From Agrostemma githago (taxonomy: Eukaryota > Streptophyta > Magnoliopsida > Caryophyllales > Caryophyllaceae): 64,000 bases of DNA. The notes under the pieces were generated by a model that made no database searches, had not been told where the DNA came from, and worked only from the letters and a program-made list of their open reading frames with translations. A program made the position numbers and the translations under genes. Positions 32,350 through 44,166 of the stretch are shown here, piece by piece (position 1 is the stretch's first letter; every line of letters begins with the position of its first letter). The stretch is taken from the NCBI GenBank assembly GCA_958450325.1, contig OY288247.1, positions 8,050,429 through 8,114,428 on the forward strand, read 5' to 3'.

Positions 32350-33940
32350 CATCTTTTTTTTTTTGCCAGCAAAGACAGAAAACACCCTACAACAAGTTCA
32401 GAGTAACACTAAAAAGTGTCCTCTGTTGTTAAGGGATTGGGAGATACATAAAACATTAAGAACAACGTAAAAACTTAAAGAACGCCTAAAAACTAGAATG
32501 CTACGAGGTCCAAGGGCCAAAGCATGCTGACGGAGATCAGTAGAAAGGACACGAGCTTTAGCATCCACCATAACATCATCCAGGTTGTAAACTCCATACG
32601 ATCGCTAATAGGACGACTGACACACACAAAATGCACTTGCGCCATAAAGACGTACAAGGGAAACGAGGAAGATAAGTCTGGAGGACCTGTCATCAGTGGA
32701 ATAGAAACTCCTACATTTTGGTAGTCGAACACGCCTAGAACAAGGCCAGCAAATCAAAGAGCAAACCCAAACGACGAAACAGAGTCTGCGTCGTCCAGTA
32801 GTCTTCCTAAAGAGCACCACCACTCTAGAAAAAGACTCAAGAAAAGCATAACCAGCACACCCATAGCACCGAGGGCCAAGCTTATTCTAAAAGGGAAAAT
32901 TAAACTACAACATAGACTCCTAACGGAGATTATTATGAATAAAAAACATAAAAGCAGGAAATAAAGAGGCATCATTGTCAAAGAGGGGAATTCACCATCA
33001 CAACCAACCAACGCAGCACCCAAATCGAACCTATCTCCAGTTCAACCAAACACCAATTACTCCACAACTAAGAAGACCACACCAAGAGGCAACCACAATG
33101 ATCACATACATCGGGAGCCGTCCACCACACACAACAAGGAAAAGACAAAACATAAAAAGACGAAAAGAGAAACAAGGCCCAATCAAAACCCAACCGATGA
33201 GAACGACAAGACCGATCGTCGAAAACTACAACCAAAAACGGACTCAGACGAAAGACACAACCCTAACCCTAAACAACCCATAAAGAAACCAAGTCTCCGA
33301 CAGTCTTACATAGGGCTACGTTGGGGGAGGGGGGCGAGAGGAGGGGGGAACACCATGGCTCAGCCATGCAAGACAACCCGAGACCGAACAAGAAAAAAAA
33401 CAAAACGGACAAATCAACAACATACTAGAGATGGGGGAGGGGGCGAGGGGAGGGGGGATCACCTCTAGTAGTTGAAGACAAGACCACCACGAAAGGGAGC
33501 CCGGAACGACGAGGACCGACAAGAGGCCGGCGAGGACCGACACGACCAGCGGGAGGGAGGCAGACAACCGACGACCAGGAGAAAATGGGGCAGGCGACGA
33601 TCGGAAGACGACGATCGGAGGGGATCGAGCACAACGCAACTCAGACCGACACCAAACCTAAAACAAAGGCGAAGAACGGACCCAAAAAAACACGAAATCA
33701 GTGGAAGCAAAGCAAATATGGTCGATCATAGGTGTAGAATGATTGAGTGGTCGGAGATGGGACTAAGATAGCCCCATCTCCGGCAAGGATGAAGAGACAT
33801 GAAGGATAAGGGTGATGGTGGTGGCTATGATGGTGAACAATTAGGGTTTAGATTTGAGGTTTTTTTTTGGGTGAAGAGAGAAGGGAGAGGAAATTGTAGA
33901 GAGAGAGCGGCAGACTACACACAATAATTTGTTCTTACAA
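32350..33940 (-). mobile_element. Probable non-LTR retroposon, minus strand, poly-A at left
   Basis: The duplicated copy of this flank at about 43690-43705 runs directly from TTTTCGCA to ATTTAGAAAC. Here the same joint is separated by about 1.6 kb, so the segment is an insertion. Its left end reads as a poly-T tract next to GCCAGCAAAG, which on the minus strand is CTTTGCTGGC followed by poly-A. The LINE at 46600-49700 ends with the same GCTGGCAAAAAAA. No RT domain is visible in any frame, so it is a truncated or non-autonomous member. Target duplications could not be defined. Confidence 0.55.
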
Positions 33941-34071
33941 TAATTTAGAAACAAGTTGTAATAGTGTAAATTGTAATACATCAAAATGTAACCGAGACTG
34001 AAACAAAATTCTACTCTTCGCATCAAGGTCAGTGCTTACGATGCTCTCGGCCCCTAGAAACCAAGTCATAA

Positions 34072-37000
34072 TCAAAGTGAAATCTGAGGGCGGAATTGGT
34101 TTTGTGCGAGTTCCTCGAGTTTATTGATGACCTTTTGAGCCACACTGGTGTATCCTTCGGTGCTAGCAGACTCTGGTGATGATATAACTATTGGAATGCC
34201 TTCATCACAGCAACTCCTATTCTTCATCTCTATCGGTATCTGCAAAGGAAAAAAAAAGTTTTTAAACCCCCGTTTATAACTTATAATTGCTCAGACTTGG
34301 GCCGTGAGTGTGAATGTGTCATATATGTATCTATTCAAGTGTCGGACATGACACGACTTGGTTTACCCCGTGTGGACCTAAGGTGTGAGTAAAGTTAATT
34401 AGAGAGATGTTTGAGAAATAACGTTAAAATCATTATAAATCAGTGAATAGTTTGAGCGAGGGCAGTAATAAACACCGTGAAGAGGGAAAAAAACTTACAT
34501 CAAACCAAGATAATCGAGCGACAGCTCTTCCGCAGTTCTCCGTGCACCTCCTTCCCCGAAGATATACGACGGCTTGTCACAGTGCGGACATTTAAAGCAG
34601 CTCATGTTTTCGATGATTCCTACAATCTTTGCACCAAATAGAAAGCACAAAAATAATCGACTAACGTAACAGGCAGCAGAATTACATTAAACAGTAATCT
34701 TCTCAGGGGATTCCAACTTCAACGTGCTGTCAATCTTAAGTTCTACGATCGAAATCATGCTCATACGATAGTTATTTGAAGAAATCACACACTTTTTTTA
34801 GAGATTCCAAGTTCAATGTGTATTATGATAGGGGAGACGAAGAAGGTAAGTTTTCTCATGCATGATCCCCTTTCATACACATATTTCTTTCTCGAAAACA
34901 TCATAAAGTTATTTGAAGAAATCGCATAAGTTAGCACTTCTATAGAAATCATATTTCCCACTTGAAATTGATGTAAACATGTTACTTGATGAAATCGTAC
35001 AAAGTTTCTCTGGAATTAATCTTACCGGAACATCAACCTTAGAGAACATGAGAGCCCCTCTTCGAGCATCTAGTAATGCAATATCTTGTGGAGTTGAGAC
35101 AATAATAGCACCTTCGAATGTAACAAGAACAGAAGAAATCATATTTCAAGAACAAGTCCGTACTTCGAACATTAATCATAGAAAATTTAAGAGTGAGACA
35201 TGACGAACTAGCACCCTTATGGAAATTATGTGCGGGATTGGTATTATTTAGTTCGCTCTCTAGTCGACATGGAAATAATTAAATAAATCTACCCTTCAAG
35301 ATAATTAATTACTCTTCTCAAGAAATAATAAATCTACCTGATAATTGCAATCGTTGAGAAATAGTCAGTTGAGCATCACCGGTTCCAGGCGGCATGTCCA
35401 CTACAAGAATATCTAGCGTCCCCCACTCAACTCCTTTGGCCATTTTCTCAAGAGCGCTCATTACCTGAAAAACTATAGTTAAACTGAGATGAAAATTGGA
35501 GCATCGGGATTATATGGAATGCAAATTTACTTAGATCTTCAACCATGTAAATATTTAACAAGATTTACCATGGGACCTCTCCAGACGATTGGTTGATCCT
35601 TCTCCACGAGTAATCCCATTGACATGCACTTGACTCCGTAATTTTCCTTTGGAATCATCTTCAAATCTAAAGAAGTTAAGAAGATTGAGCCTAAGTATGT
35701 AAGGTATAAAATATAAATTCTTATACAACAACATCAGAGTCTTGATCCCAAAAAGATTTGGGGTCGGCTAACATGAATCAATATCTGAGGTCGTCGTCCA
35801 TAAAAATAAAAAGAAAGACGAACAATACAATAAAATAATACTCTAATAAAAATACAGTTTCAAACGCAAAATATAAATTCTTATGAGAAAGAAAAAAGGA
35901 CGGAGAGTATATGCTTTCACCATGTTAAGCGTCGTTTGGAAAGAATAAAAAGAATCTTTAACAAATAAACTACTTCCTCTATCCCTAAATAATCTACCTC
36001 GTTTGAATTGCACTGTCTCCGAAATAGAGTACTACTTCTACTTGATTTTCTCCATTTGTACATTTTTTTCATTGACAAAATAACGCCAATATTTTTTATT
36101 TTATTTTTTGAAAAATTTGTTTATGATGAATGTGAAGAATTTATTATACAATAGGGTTTATTATTTTAGCATTTATTCATGGTCAAAGAATCTAAACTAT
36201 AACTTCAAATGTCAAACTAGAAAGATTATACCGGGATTGCGAAAGTATCATAGCATTGATCCAAGACATTGTGCGATATAAAAAAATCGCTAGTAATTTG
36301 TAAAACCGAGTATCACGATCCAAAATTGTTCTCACCTTCATTTATTTCTGGCTTTCCACTAATTTTCATCATTGTTGGGATAGAAGGTCCATATACGTCA
36401 GCATCAAGCAAACCAACAGCAAGTTGATACCTATTTGCAAGGGCAGCAGCCAAGTTAACTGCAGACAGAAGGTTTCATAAACATGCATCAGCGAGGCAGC
36501 ATGAAACTTCATGATTCTGGTTGCGTTTTACTCCATAACAACATTTATTCAGCGTACATCAAATTGGTTGATCTTCAACGATACATAATGCCTTAACACA
36601 TGCTTGTACTATTTTCATCATCAAAATTGATTTGGTTCTTGATTATACATCAGACTTTATCTCCACTTCATTATTTTAACCACGCATTGAACAAAGAAAA
36701 ACATTGAGCCTGGTCATCTATGTCACTCAACATGAACACGGCCAATATAAGCATTTGTAACCAATCTTAACATCATCTGAGCCTACTAGTACCGTTATTA
36801 ACATCAAAGATTGCATCTTTTACGCTACATCCAAATCCATCATCGTGAAGAAAACGAGCAAAATTCACCTAATCATCAACCCTTGATCAACCAAACAAAA
36901 ATATCTACTGGTTTTTGGAAGCCAATATCACAATCTGAACAACCAAATCCAACATCATCTGAGTTGATAATCCCCATTAATAACAACAAAGATTGAATCT

Positions 37001-37895
37001 TTTAGCTACTTAATGAATGCATCATGTACAAAATGAACAAAATTCACTCAATCAACTCTTGATCAAACCAAACAAGAACATAAATTGGTTTTCGAAGCCA
37101 ATATGAGCATGCCTGACCAAATTCGACTCTTTTCGTCTCATTCATTTGTTTACCTTTGATTAAACTACTATGCACAAATAATACGGAATTGACATGATCG
37201 AGACGGAAAGAGTATATCATTATTAACAACACAAATTGCATCTTTGAGTGACTTTGAATCAACCATCATGTACAAAAATGAGCAAAATTCACTTCTTCAA
37301 CCTGATCACATTTCCAACGAAAAGTCGGAAATAAAATTGAACCCAATATAAATGCAACCAACCAACCAACCAAATTCTTCATCATCACCATTATTAACGA
37401 CACAAATTGCATCTTTAAGCTACTTTTGGATCAAAATTCACTCAATCAACTCTTAATCAAACCCCAACGAAAAATAAAAAATAAAATTGAAGTATAAACA
37501 ATAAAAAAATGCATCTTTAAGCAATTTTTGATTCAAGCAGGATGAACACATTGAACAAAATTCACTTAATTAACTCTAAATTATACAAATTAAAGGAGAA
37601 TTAAGAGAGAAATACCAGCAGTGGTGGATTTTCCAACACCTCCTTTACCAGAAGCAACAGCAATAATATCCTTTACTCCTGGAATTTGCAACCCTTTATT
37701 TTTCCTAGATAATGCAGAAAATCCCTTCATACCCATCAAATATTTCTGCAAGAAAATTCAATTTACAACTAACCCAACAAATATTAGCTCAAAAATTCCA
37801 GAAAAAAATAAATTAAAAGTGTAATATTAAAACCCAGAAAATATTACTGTACTTACCAAATTGTCGAAAGCATTGAACTTTAATATCCTCTTCAT
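34072..37895 (-). CDS. IND1/NUBPL-type Mrp family Fe-S scaffold ATPase, eight exons
   Basis: The exons I infer on the minus strand are 37857-37895, 37616-37745, 36336-36458, 35569-35666, 35338-35464, 35026-35111, 34499-34626 and 34072-34239. Walker A is GKGGVGKST (residues 46-54). The DADVYGPS switch block is in exon 3 and the [11 protein letters not shown]alker B block in exon 5. The CPHC metal-binding pair is at 214-217. This is the Mrp/NBP35 family. The basic N-terminus and overall form fit IND1, the mitochondrial scaffold that delivers Fe-S clusters to respiratory complex I. Exons 1-7 splice in frame. Exon 7 ends two bases out of phase with the conserved frame of exon 8, so spliced as read the protein would stop four codons after the junction and lose about 55 residues. 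This could be a real lesion or a sequence error. Confidence 0.85.
36790..37600. repeat. Degenerate tandem repeats in IND1-like intron 2
   Basis: A diverged unit of roughly 100-240 bp recurs about five times. It is marked by ATTGCATCTTTxAG at about 36811, 36993, 37236, 37407 and 37510. AGCAAAATTCACT and a CAACTCTTGATCAAAC block follow in most copies. There is no coding content. Confidence 0.6.
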
Positions 37896-39621
37896 GGTTT
37901 TTTTTGTATTTGTATTTGGAGTGGTGGGATAAACGGGGGGCGGCGGTGCTCAGTGGTGATACCGGTGGTGGTAGGATGTGCGGTGGTCAGAAATTGAGTC
38001 AAATGTGATTAAAAAATGCAAATATTTGGGGCTTTGCTCTTGATTTTTGGATTGATGTATCAAATACAAGGCCTGGAAAATATTTCATGATGTACACCTT
38101 AATTGATCAAATGATTCAAAAGTACTCGTAAGGTATTCTAAACCATATTCCCTTTTTATTACCGTTGGATCGATGTATATTGTACTCGTATGTAGGACTA
38201 ATAGTTATGGTGCAAATTTAAAGATATTTGTATTTGATTTCGGGACCTAGTGAATAATAACTACTCGTAGTAACCTTTAGAATCAGTAGTTTTCGGCGAT
38301 TTTCATGAATATGTGATAATGTCTACTGGAACCATTTTTGAAACGGCCAATATGCAATGAAATGACTATCGGTTGTTAACAAAGAATCTAAGATACACCG
38401 TAAAATTTATTTTATACGACGTTGTAATATACTCTGTATCATACAAGTTTGCAGAACGAAGTGAAATACATTGTTTATCGACTGATACGTGGAAATGTAA
38501 AGAGAAACATGAAACTTAAACCCAAAATTTAGAAAGGGTTTTATAACCACAAGGTCCTCTTCTTGGAAATGTCTTGATGTACTCTATAAAACTCGTCTCT
38601 TTGTAAACCGGTCCACCATTGTCGTTTTCGTAGAGCTCCTTGATAGGTCCATAAATCCGAGCATGATTTTTAGTACTTTGGAGGAAAAATGCCCCGGACG
38701 ATAGTCTCGGTCCATTGGCACTAGCCACCACTCTGTGTACCGTGCTTTTGAAAACGTCGTTGGTTATAAGCTACACACGGGATGAATATTAATCTTTCTG
38801 GGTATGACTGTCGGATCTAGAAAACTTTCTTTTCAGGGTCTAATATTAAGGCTCTGCTTGAATAAAACAAGCTGAAAAATTAGTTGAAATCTGAAAAGCT
38901 GGCTGAAAAACTGTGAGTACCTGGAGCAAGTCACCGATGACTACTAAGATAGCATCATCCTCGAAAGTGATATCTATCCACTGATTCTGATGATGAGCCT
39001 GAAGACCATTGACGTTGTTTTGGACGAGAAACGTGAGGAAAAAGGGATCGGAATGCTTGGATGTGCTCATCGTCATGGACGGCTCCGGACAGGGCGGAGA
39101 GTAGTGGTTCACCAACTTTCGAGCTTCCATGCATCCGCTATTTTTCAGGTAATCGCTCTTAAGACCTAGTGCCTCCGACATCAACTCTGACACCGTCTCC
39201 TTTAGCTCACTCACATATTTCACATAAACTGACATTGCTTATCTTCAATCATACAAACAATAATTGTTATTAGTATCTTTTCACCTGAGTTGACCTGACT
39301 CGACTTGACTCGACTCAAATGAGTTGGGTGAACAGGTTGACTCGTTTACCTGCAAATGCTGGGAAGAAAGGCGTCAGAATCCTCAACAGGTAGATCCTCA
39401 AATGTGTCCTTCCATACAGGATCGAAGGAGATTGGATTAATAGAAAGGTGATATCGAACCTTCTTAGTAGGATCATGCGAGTAATACTCCGTCTTCACCT
39501 CCATGGGTTGCTCATTGAACTTCCTTACACTTTTCAGCATCCCGTCGACAATGTCCTTAGGCACTCCATGACCAACCACCTTGTAAATCCCCCACGTCTT
39601 CGATGCCTCCAGGATTTCACC

Positions 39622-39781
39622 CACAATCTCCTTCCTCCTTTTCCCTTCACCTTCACAAACCCCAAGATCAATGACCGGAACTACTATTTGTTCTTGCTTT
39701 TCACAATCTCCTTCCTCCTTTTCCCTTCACCTTCACAAACCCCAAGATCAATGACCGGAACTACTATTTGTTCTTGCTTTT
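39622..39781. repeat. 80-bp tandem duplication, two units
   Basis: Units 39622-39701 and 39702-39781 are identical as read (both begin CACAATCTCC and end TTGCTTTT). Eighty is not a multiple of three, so the duplication breaks the dioxygenase frame. Confidence 0.95.
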
Positions 39782-39787
39782 CTGATT

Positions 39788-39795
39788 CATCATCA

Positions 39796-39850
<55 letters not shown>
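39788..39850. repeat. (ATC)n/(ATT)n microsatellite encoding poly-Asn
   Basis: A triplet run inside dioxygenase exon 1. On the coding strand it reads AAT repeats, then GAT repeats, and gives poly-Asn followed by poly-Asp. Confidence 0.95.
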
Positions 39851-40319
39851 CCTGCCATAGCTCTATTGGGTTTGTGAAGAGTTTAGGGACTCGGGTTATT
39901 CCCGAATCAACCAAATGTTTCACAGTCGCTTTAGCTTTTTTTAGCTCGTTCACTTCATCTTCTTTACTACAGCTCGCCGAATTCATACTCAAAATTAGGG
40001 TAGACATTTTCTTTAGTAGTGTTTGAACTTTGAAGTGGCTGTTTGAGGAGCTCAAAGATTAACAGGCAATATATAAGATGATCATGTGTATGCAGTGTAT
40101 CTAATATAATTAATCAAATTATAACCACTGCTTATGTGAATGACATTAGTTTAGTAGCTAAGGTGGTTAACACTTGGTACATTATTGCCTTTGATAAGGC
40201 TCAAGATCATGCATGATGGTTGTGGACATGACATAGGTTTTGAAAAGTGATGTTTCACGTGATTGATTAGACACGTGTTGACCTAAGTCACAAAAAGATT
40301 TTATCAAGACTAGAAAAGG

Positions 40320-41340
40320 GATGTGAGACTCACGGTATTGTCGTGATAAGGCCACTCGATCGAGTCATTGAGGGACTCGACCGAGTGGTCCTCGGGAAAG
40401 GCTCCTGTCTCGTGTTTTAGACCCTACTCGGTCGAGTTATTGACAAACTCGGCCGAGTACACTGCCACTCGATCGAGTCATTGCGAGACTCGACCGAGTG
40501 GAGGTCGGAAAACATTCTGTCTCGGTTTTTGGGGTGCCACTCGACCGAGTGGGCTAGGCACTCGATCGAGTGCCCCCTGTACGAACCAGGGTTCGCTTTG
40601 CAACTCACTATTGAATTTGAAATTGCTTTTGATTTTGCTAATTCGATGACTTTGTCGAATCGGGCATAGATATTGCTTAATTTATGCTCGATTCGTGTGT
40701 ACGATACTCGTCATATCCAACGTGCGATTATTGAATAGACATCGGATATTAGAGCGGGATAAAAAAAGTTGCTATAAGTCGTTTTTAAATTAACCAAAAC
40801 GATATAAATTACCTCTGCGTTTATAGCGTCGCATTAATTCTTGTCGAATTAGATGACGTCCATTTTAGCATCAACGAGAAATCGTGTTAGTTAAATTATT
40901 TGACTAGATTGTTAGATTCAACATCCAATTACGGGATTGGTATCGAATCTAACAGATCGATGCTTGAATTAAAAGACTTGATTCCCTCGGCTTCTCCGAC
41001 ATCGTAACGAATCCCTAGGGATTATGTGATGTCGGATCCGCGTCAACGGGTTTTGACCCTTATTAAAACACTTGTTTTGAAAATAGTTTGTAATTGATGA
41101 AAATATGCGATTGGATGATAACGATGCGAACGAAATAAAAAGAATTATTGTTTAAGTTGACTTGCTTCTATAATCAAGTGATCGGGGTGATGGGATAAGC
41201 GACCGGCAACGCTGAGTGCAGTACTCTTGTATACTCGGGTTTCCTTATCCCACCATCACTCACACTCGACACAAATTCACAAGTATTTTAATGTCTTATA
41301 CTAGTGATATTAACGATATTAGGACGCGACATCGAAATGA
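40320..41340 (-). mobile_element. LTR fragment of the family 2 solo LTR, reversed
   Basis: The stretch from the palindromes to about 40690 matches the reverse complement of the solo LTR interior near 14280-14400. It shares the CGAGTGCCYCCTGTAC joint, a TTTGAAATTGCTTTTGATTTT-like run and an AATTCGATGA/AATTGATAAT continuation. Borders and target duplications are not visible. It lies just upstream of the P450 pseudogene whose 5' end is missing. Confidence 0.55.
40352..40574. repeat. CTCGATCGAG palindromes, cluster 3
   Basis: About eight ACTCGRYCGAGT sites lie near 40352, 40375, 40425, 40447, 40466, 40488, 40538 and 40559. They come in pairs 7-10 bp apart. Each pair is itself an inverted repeat, so the array could fold into a row of hairpins. 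Confidence 0.8.
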
Positions 41341-43276
41341 ATAAAAAACAAAAAAGATGAAGAAAAAGAGGAAGATGACGAGAGAGAAAGGAGAAGGAAA
41401 GAAACCCGACCCAAATCACCCAACCTTCCTAGATCATACCCAATTATCGGTCATTTGATCGCTGCGAGCCAACAAAAGGATAAATTCCAATGGCTTACGA
41501 ACCTCCTCATATCATCCCCATCATCGACCTTTGTTCTCCAACGTCCATTCGGTCTCAAGAGCATCCAAACTGCTGATCCAGTCATTGTCGAACACATCCT
41601 CAAGACCAAGTTCCATATCTACCAAAAGGGTCCTTACCATAGGAGTGTCCTTAGGGACTTTTTAGGGGACGGAATCTTTAATGTCGACGGCGACAGTTGG
41701 AAATTCCAAAGGCAAGCTGCTAGTCATGAATTTAGCAATAAGTCGTTGCGAAAGTTTGTCGAGAATGTCGTTGATTCTGAGCTCTCGAATCGACTTATAC
41801 CCTTCCTAGCAAAAGTGGCTGAGACTGGGACAGTCGTTGACCTCTAAGACGTACTACAAAGGTTTACCTTCGACAATATTTGCAAGATCTCGTTTGGGTA
41901 TGACCCGGAATGCTTATTGGATCATTCCTTACCGAATACTCAGGGTTTCGCGGTAGCATATGAAGAAGCTGCAATGATTAGCACGGCTAGATTTCGTTCC
42001 TTTCTCCCGATTGCTTGGAAAATTCGAAAGTTTCTTAATATCGGGTCGGAAAAAAGGCTGAGAGATGCGATTTCGCACGTAAAGAAATTCGCCATGCGAA
42101 TCGTCGAAGAAAAAAAACAAAAGATTTTGGCCAACTCCGAAAATAACTCAGATGACTTGCTGTCAAGGTTTCTCAAATCGGGACACTCGAACGAGAAATT
42201 CGTGGCCGACATTGTTATAAGCTTCCTCCTCGCAGGCAGAGACACGACATCGGCCGCCTTGACATGGTTCTTTTGGGTTTTACACAAGAACAAAGAAGCT
42301 GAAGAGAAGATAGTAAAAGAAGTGGTAGAAAGCAGAGGAAAACAGGGGAATAAAACAGAGCATTTGAATTCCTCTGTTTATGAAGAAGTAAGAGACATGG
42401 TTTATACACATGTAGCTTTGTGTGAGAGCATGCGCCTATTTCCTCCGGTTCCGGTGGATATTAAGGAGGCGATGTCCGATGATGTTTTTCCAAACGGAAC
42501 CTCGATGAAAAAAGGTATGTATGTTCAGTGGCGGATCCTGAATTTTTTAACGGCATCCTTTCAAATGGTTTTATACGTGATCGGTCACAAATTTATTTTA
42601 TTTTGGTAAGAATAATAGGCCGAATACACACGAAAAAATAGCTTTCCGCTATCCTGGGTGACTCCGGAATAGTGTATAATGGCGGATTTTCAGTTAGCCT
42701 TTGGTTTACTTTGGCCTCTCTTAAGACGCGTGAATCCGTCCTAAAGAACAAAGTACGGAGTATTACTTAAATAGATAGGGTGAATCTTTTGTTGGTTTAT
42801 TTAACCTATTAGTACTATAAGCTTACCTGTCTTAAACAAAAATTTGTCACATTTTTCTTATCTATGTTTAATTTTTGATTTTGATTGCGGATTTCGGCTC
42901 TGTCACTAGGTACATGGGTGACGTACCACCCGTACGCGATGGGAAGGTTAGAGAAGTTGTGGGGTCCAGATTGGGCCAAGTATCGGCCAGAGAGATGGCT
43001 CGATGAGGTGGAAAATGGAGTGGAGAAGAAGTGGAGGTTCGTGCCTCGTGACTCATATTCATACCCAGTGTTTCACGCTGGGCCGAGGGTTTGTCTTGGG
43101 AAAGAGATGGCGTTTTTGCAAATGAAGAGGGTGGTCACGGGTGTTTTGAGTCGGTTTAGGGTGGTACCTGCGGTGGAGGAAGGGTTTGAGCCGGTTTATG
43201 TGCCTTATATTACGGCAAAGATGCATGGTGGGTTTCCAGTAAGGATCGAAGAAAGGCGAGAATCTCGGCTTAAATA
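41341..43276 (+). pseudogene. CYP94-like cytochrome P450 pseudogene
   Basis: Homology starts at SYPIIGHL (about 41430). No in-frame ATG or membrane anchor precedes it before a TGA at 41338-41340, so the N-terminus is lost. An in-frame TAA lies at 41845-41847, where a Gln codon is expected. The I-helix AGRDTTSAALTWFFW and the K-helix ESMRLFPPVP follow. A gap at 42515-42909 has GT-AG ends and, if spliced, joins KKG to TWVTYHPYAMGR in frame. The PERW motif and the heme loop FHAGPRVCLG are intact. The gap starts near a CAGTGGCGGATCC sequence, so it may be a mobile insert rather than an old intron. CYP94 enzymes hydroxylate fatty acids or jasmonoyl-isoleucine at the ER. This copy looks dead. Confidence 0.8.
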
Positions 43277-43606
43277 GTTTTTCATAAATTATTGTAAAAC
43301 GATCGTTCAACTTTTATAGTACTCCGCATACACTTTTTATGTTTTTTTTGTAAGGGGTAGTGCAGTATTTTAAGGAAAAAATGGTAAGACGGTCATAAAA
43401 GAAGAATTCGAGAAGATGTCGATCTTTTGGATGGGATGGATGATCCATTGCAAGTTTTACAGCCCGTTGATTCTCTTGACACTTGATTTGCACAAATTCA
43501 GGGTTGTTCGCCCAGCATTTATGCAAATGTGAACGGTGAACCAAAGTCATGTACGCGGTCCGTTATCATTTTTTATGAGAAAAAAGGTATGTACTGTATA
43601 ACAAAA

Positions 43607-44166
43607 CATACTTGGAAAAACTTCTATCGAACTGTCGAGTTTTATTTGCTTCATTGAGTAACGAGTGTACAACAAAATTCTTTTAATTTTCGCACGAAAA
43701 TTTAGAAACAAGTTGAAATTTTGTAATAGTGTAATACATCCAAATGTAACCGAGACTAAAACAAAATTCTACCCTTCGCATCAATGTCATTTGCTCACGA
43801 CCCTCTTGGCCAGTTGGCCCCTAGAAACGGAGTCATAATCAAAGTGAAATCTGAGGGTGGAATTGGTTTTGTGTGAGTTCCTCGAGTTTATTGACGACCT
43901 TTTGAGCCACACTGGTGTATCCTTCTCGGCGCTAGCTGACTCTGGTGATGATATAAGTATATAACTATTGGAATGCCTTCATCACAACATACAACTCCTA
44001 TTTTTCATCTCTATCGGTATCTGCAAAGAAAAAAAAAGTTTATAAAACCCCCATTTATATTACTCAGACTAGGCTCTGAGTCTGAACGTGTCATAAACGG
44101 GTATCTATTCAAGCATCAGACATGACAAGACTTGGTTTGCCCCGTGTGGACCTAAGGTGTGAGTTA
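43607..44166 (-). pseudogene. Second partial copy of the IND1-like gene 3' end
   Basis: This matches 32262-32349 and then about 33944-34380 (exon 8, part of intron 7 and the downstream flank) in the same orientation. The exon 8 equivalent carries small insertions, including extra bases around a GTATATAA stretch near 43955, and is frameshifted. The copy is cut at about 44166. A further 60 bp of homology to 34440-34495 resumes at 45152-45211 on the far side of an insertion. It contains none of exons 1-7. Confidence 0.75.

Larger units (their letters stand above)
38516..40007 (-). pseudogene. 2-oxoglutarate/Fe(II) dioxygenase (ACC oxidase-homolog type), broken
   Basis: Three exons are read on the minus strand: 39350-40007, 38921 to about 39242, and 38516-38770. 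The N-terminal DIOX_N region (VKHLVDSGITRVPKLF, then VVPVIDLG) and the substrate core belong to the plant ACO-homolog (DOXC) group. Iron ligands are visible: HSD in TSKHSDPFF and the distal His in VHRVV. The 2-oxoglutarate Arg lies in GPRLSS. Members oxidise small metabolites in the cytosol; the substrate is unknown. An 80-bp tandem duplication (39622-39781) shifts the frame in exon 1, and removing one unit restores it. Exon 2 also seems to begin with a stop in the expected frame (near 39239). A (TTA)n run encodes about 18 Asn residues. The first ATG is at 40007. Confidence 0.8.

Noticed and set aside
33255..33280. Telomere-like AACCCTAACCCTAAAC
   Set aside because: Only about two units, within a retroposon body; not an interstitial telomere array.
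33316..33771. Several GC-rich overlapping frames on both strands
   Set aside because: No domain and biased Arg/Ser/Pro content; they lie in the non-coding body of the retroposon.
40352..40574. CRISPR-like array
   Set aside because: Regular-looking repeats, but units are palindromes with unequal short spacers in a plant LTR fragment. CRISPR does not occur in plant nuclear DNA.
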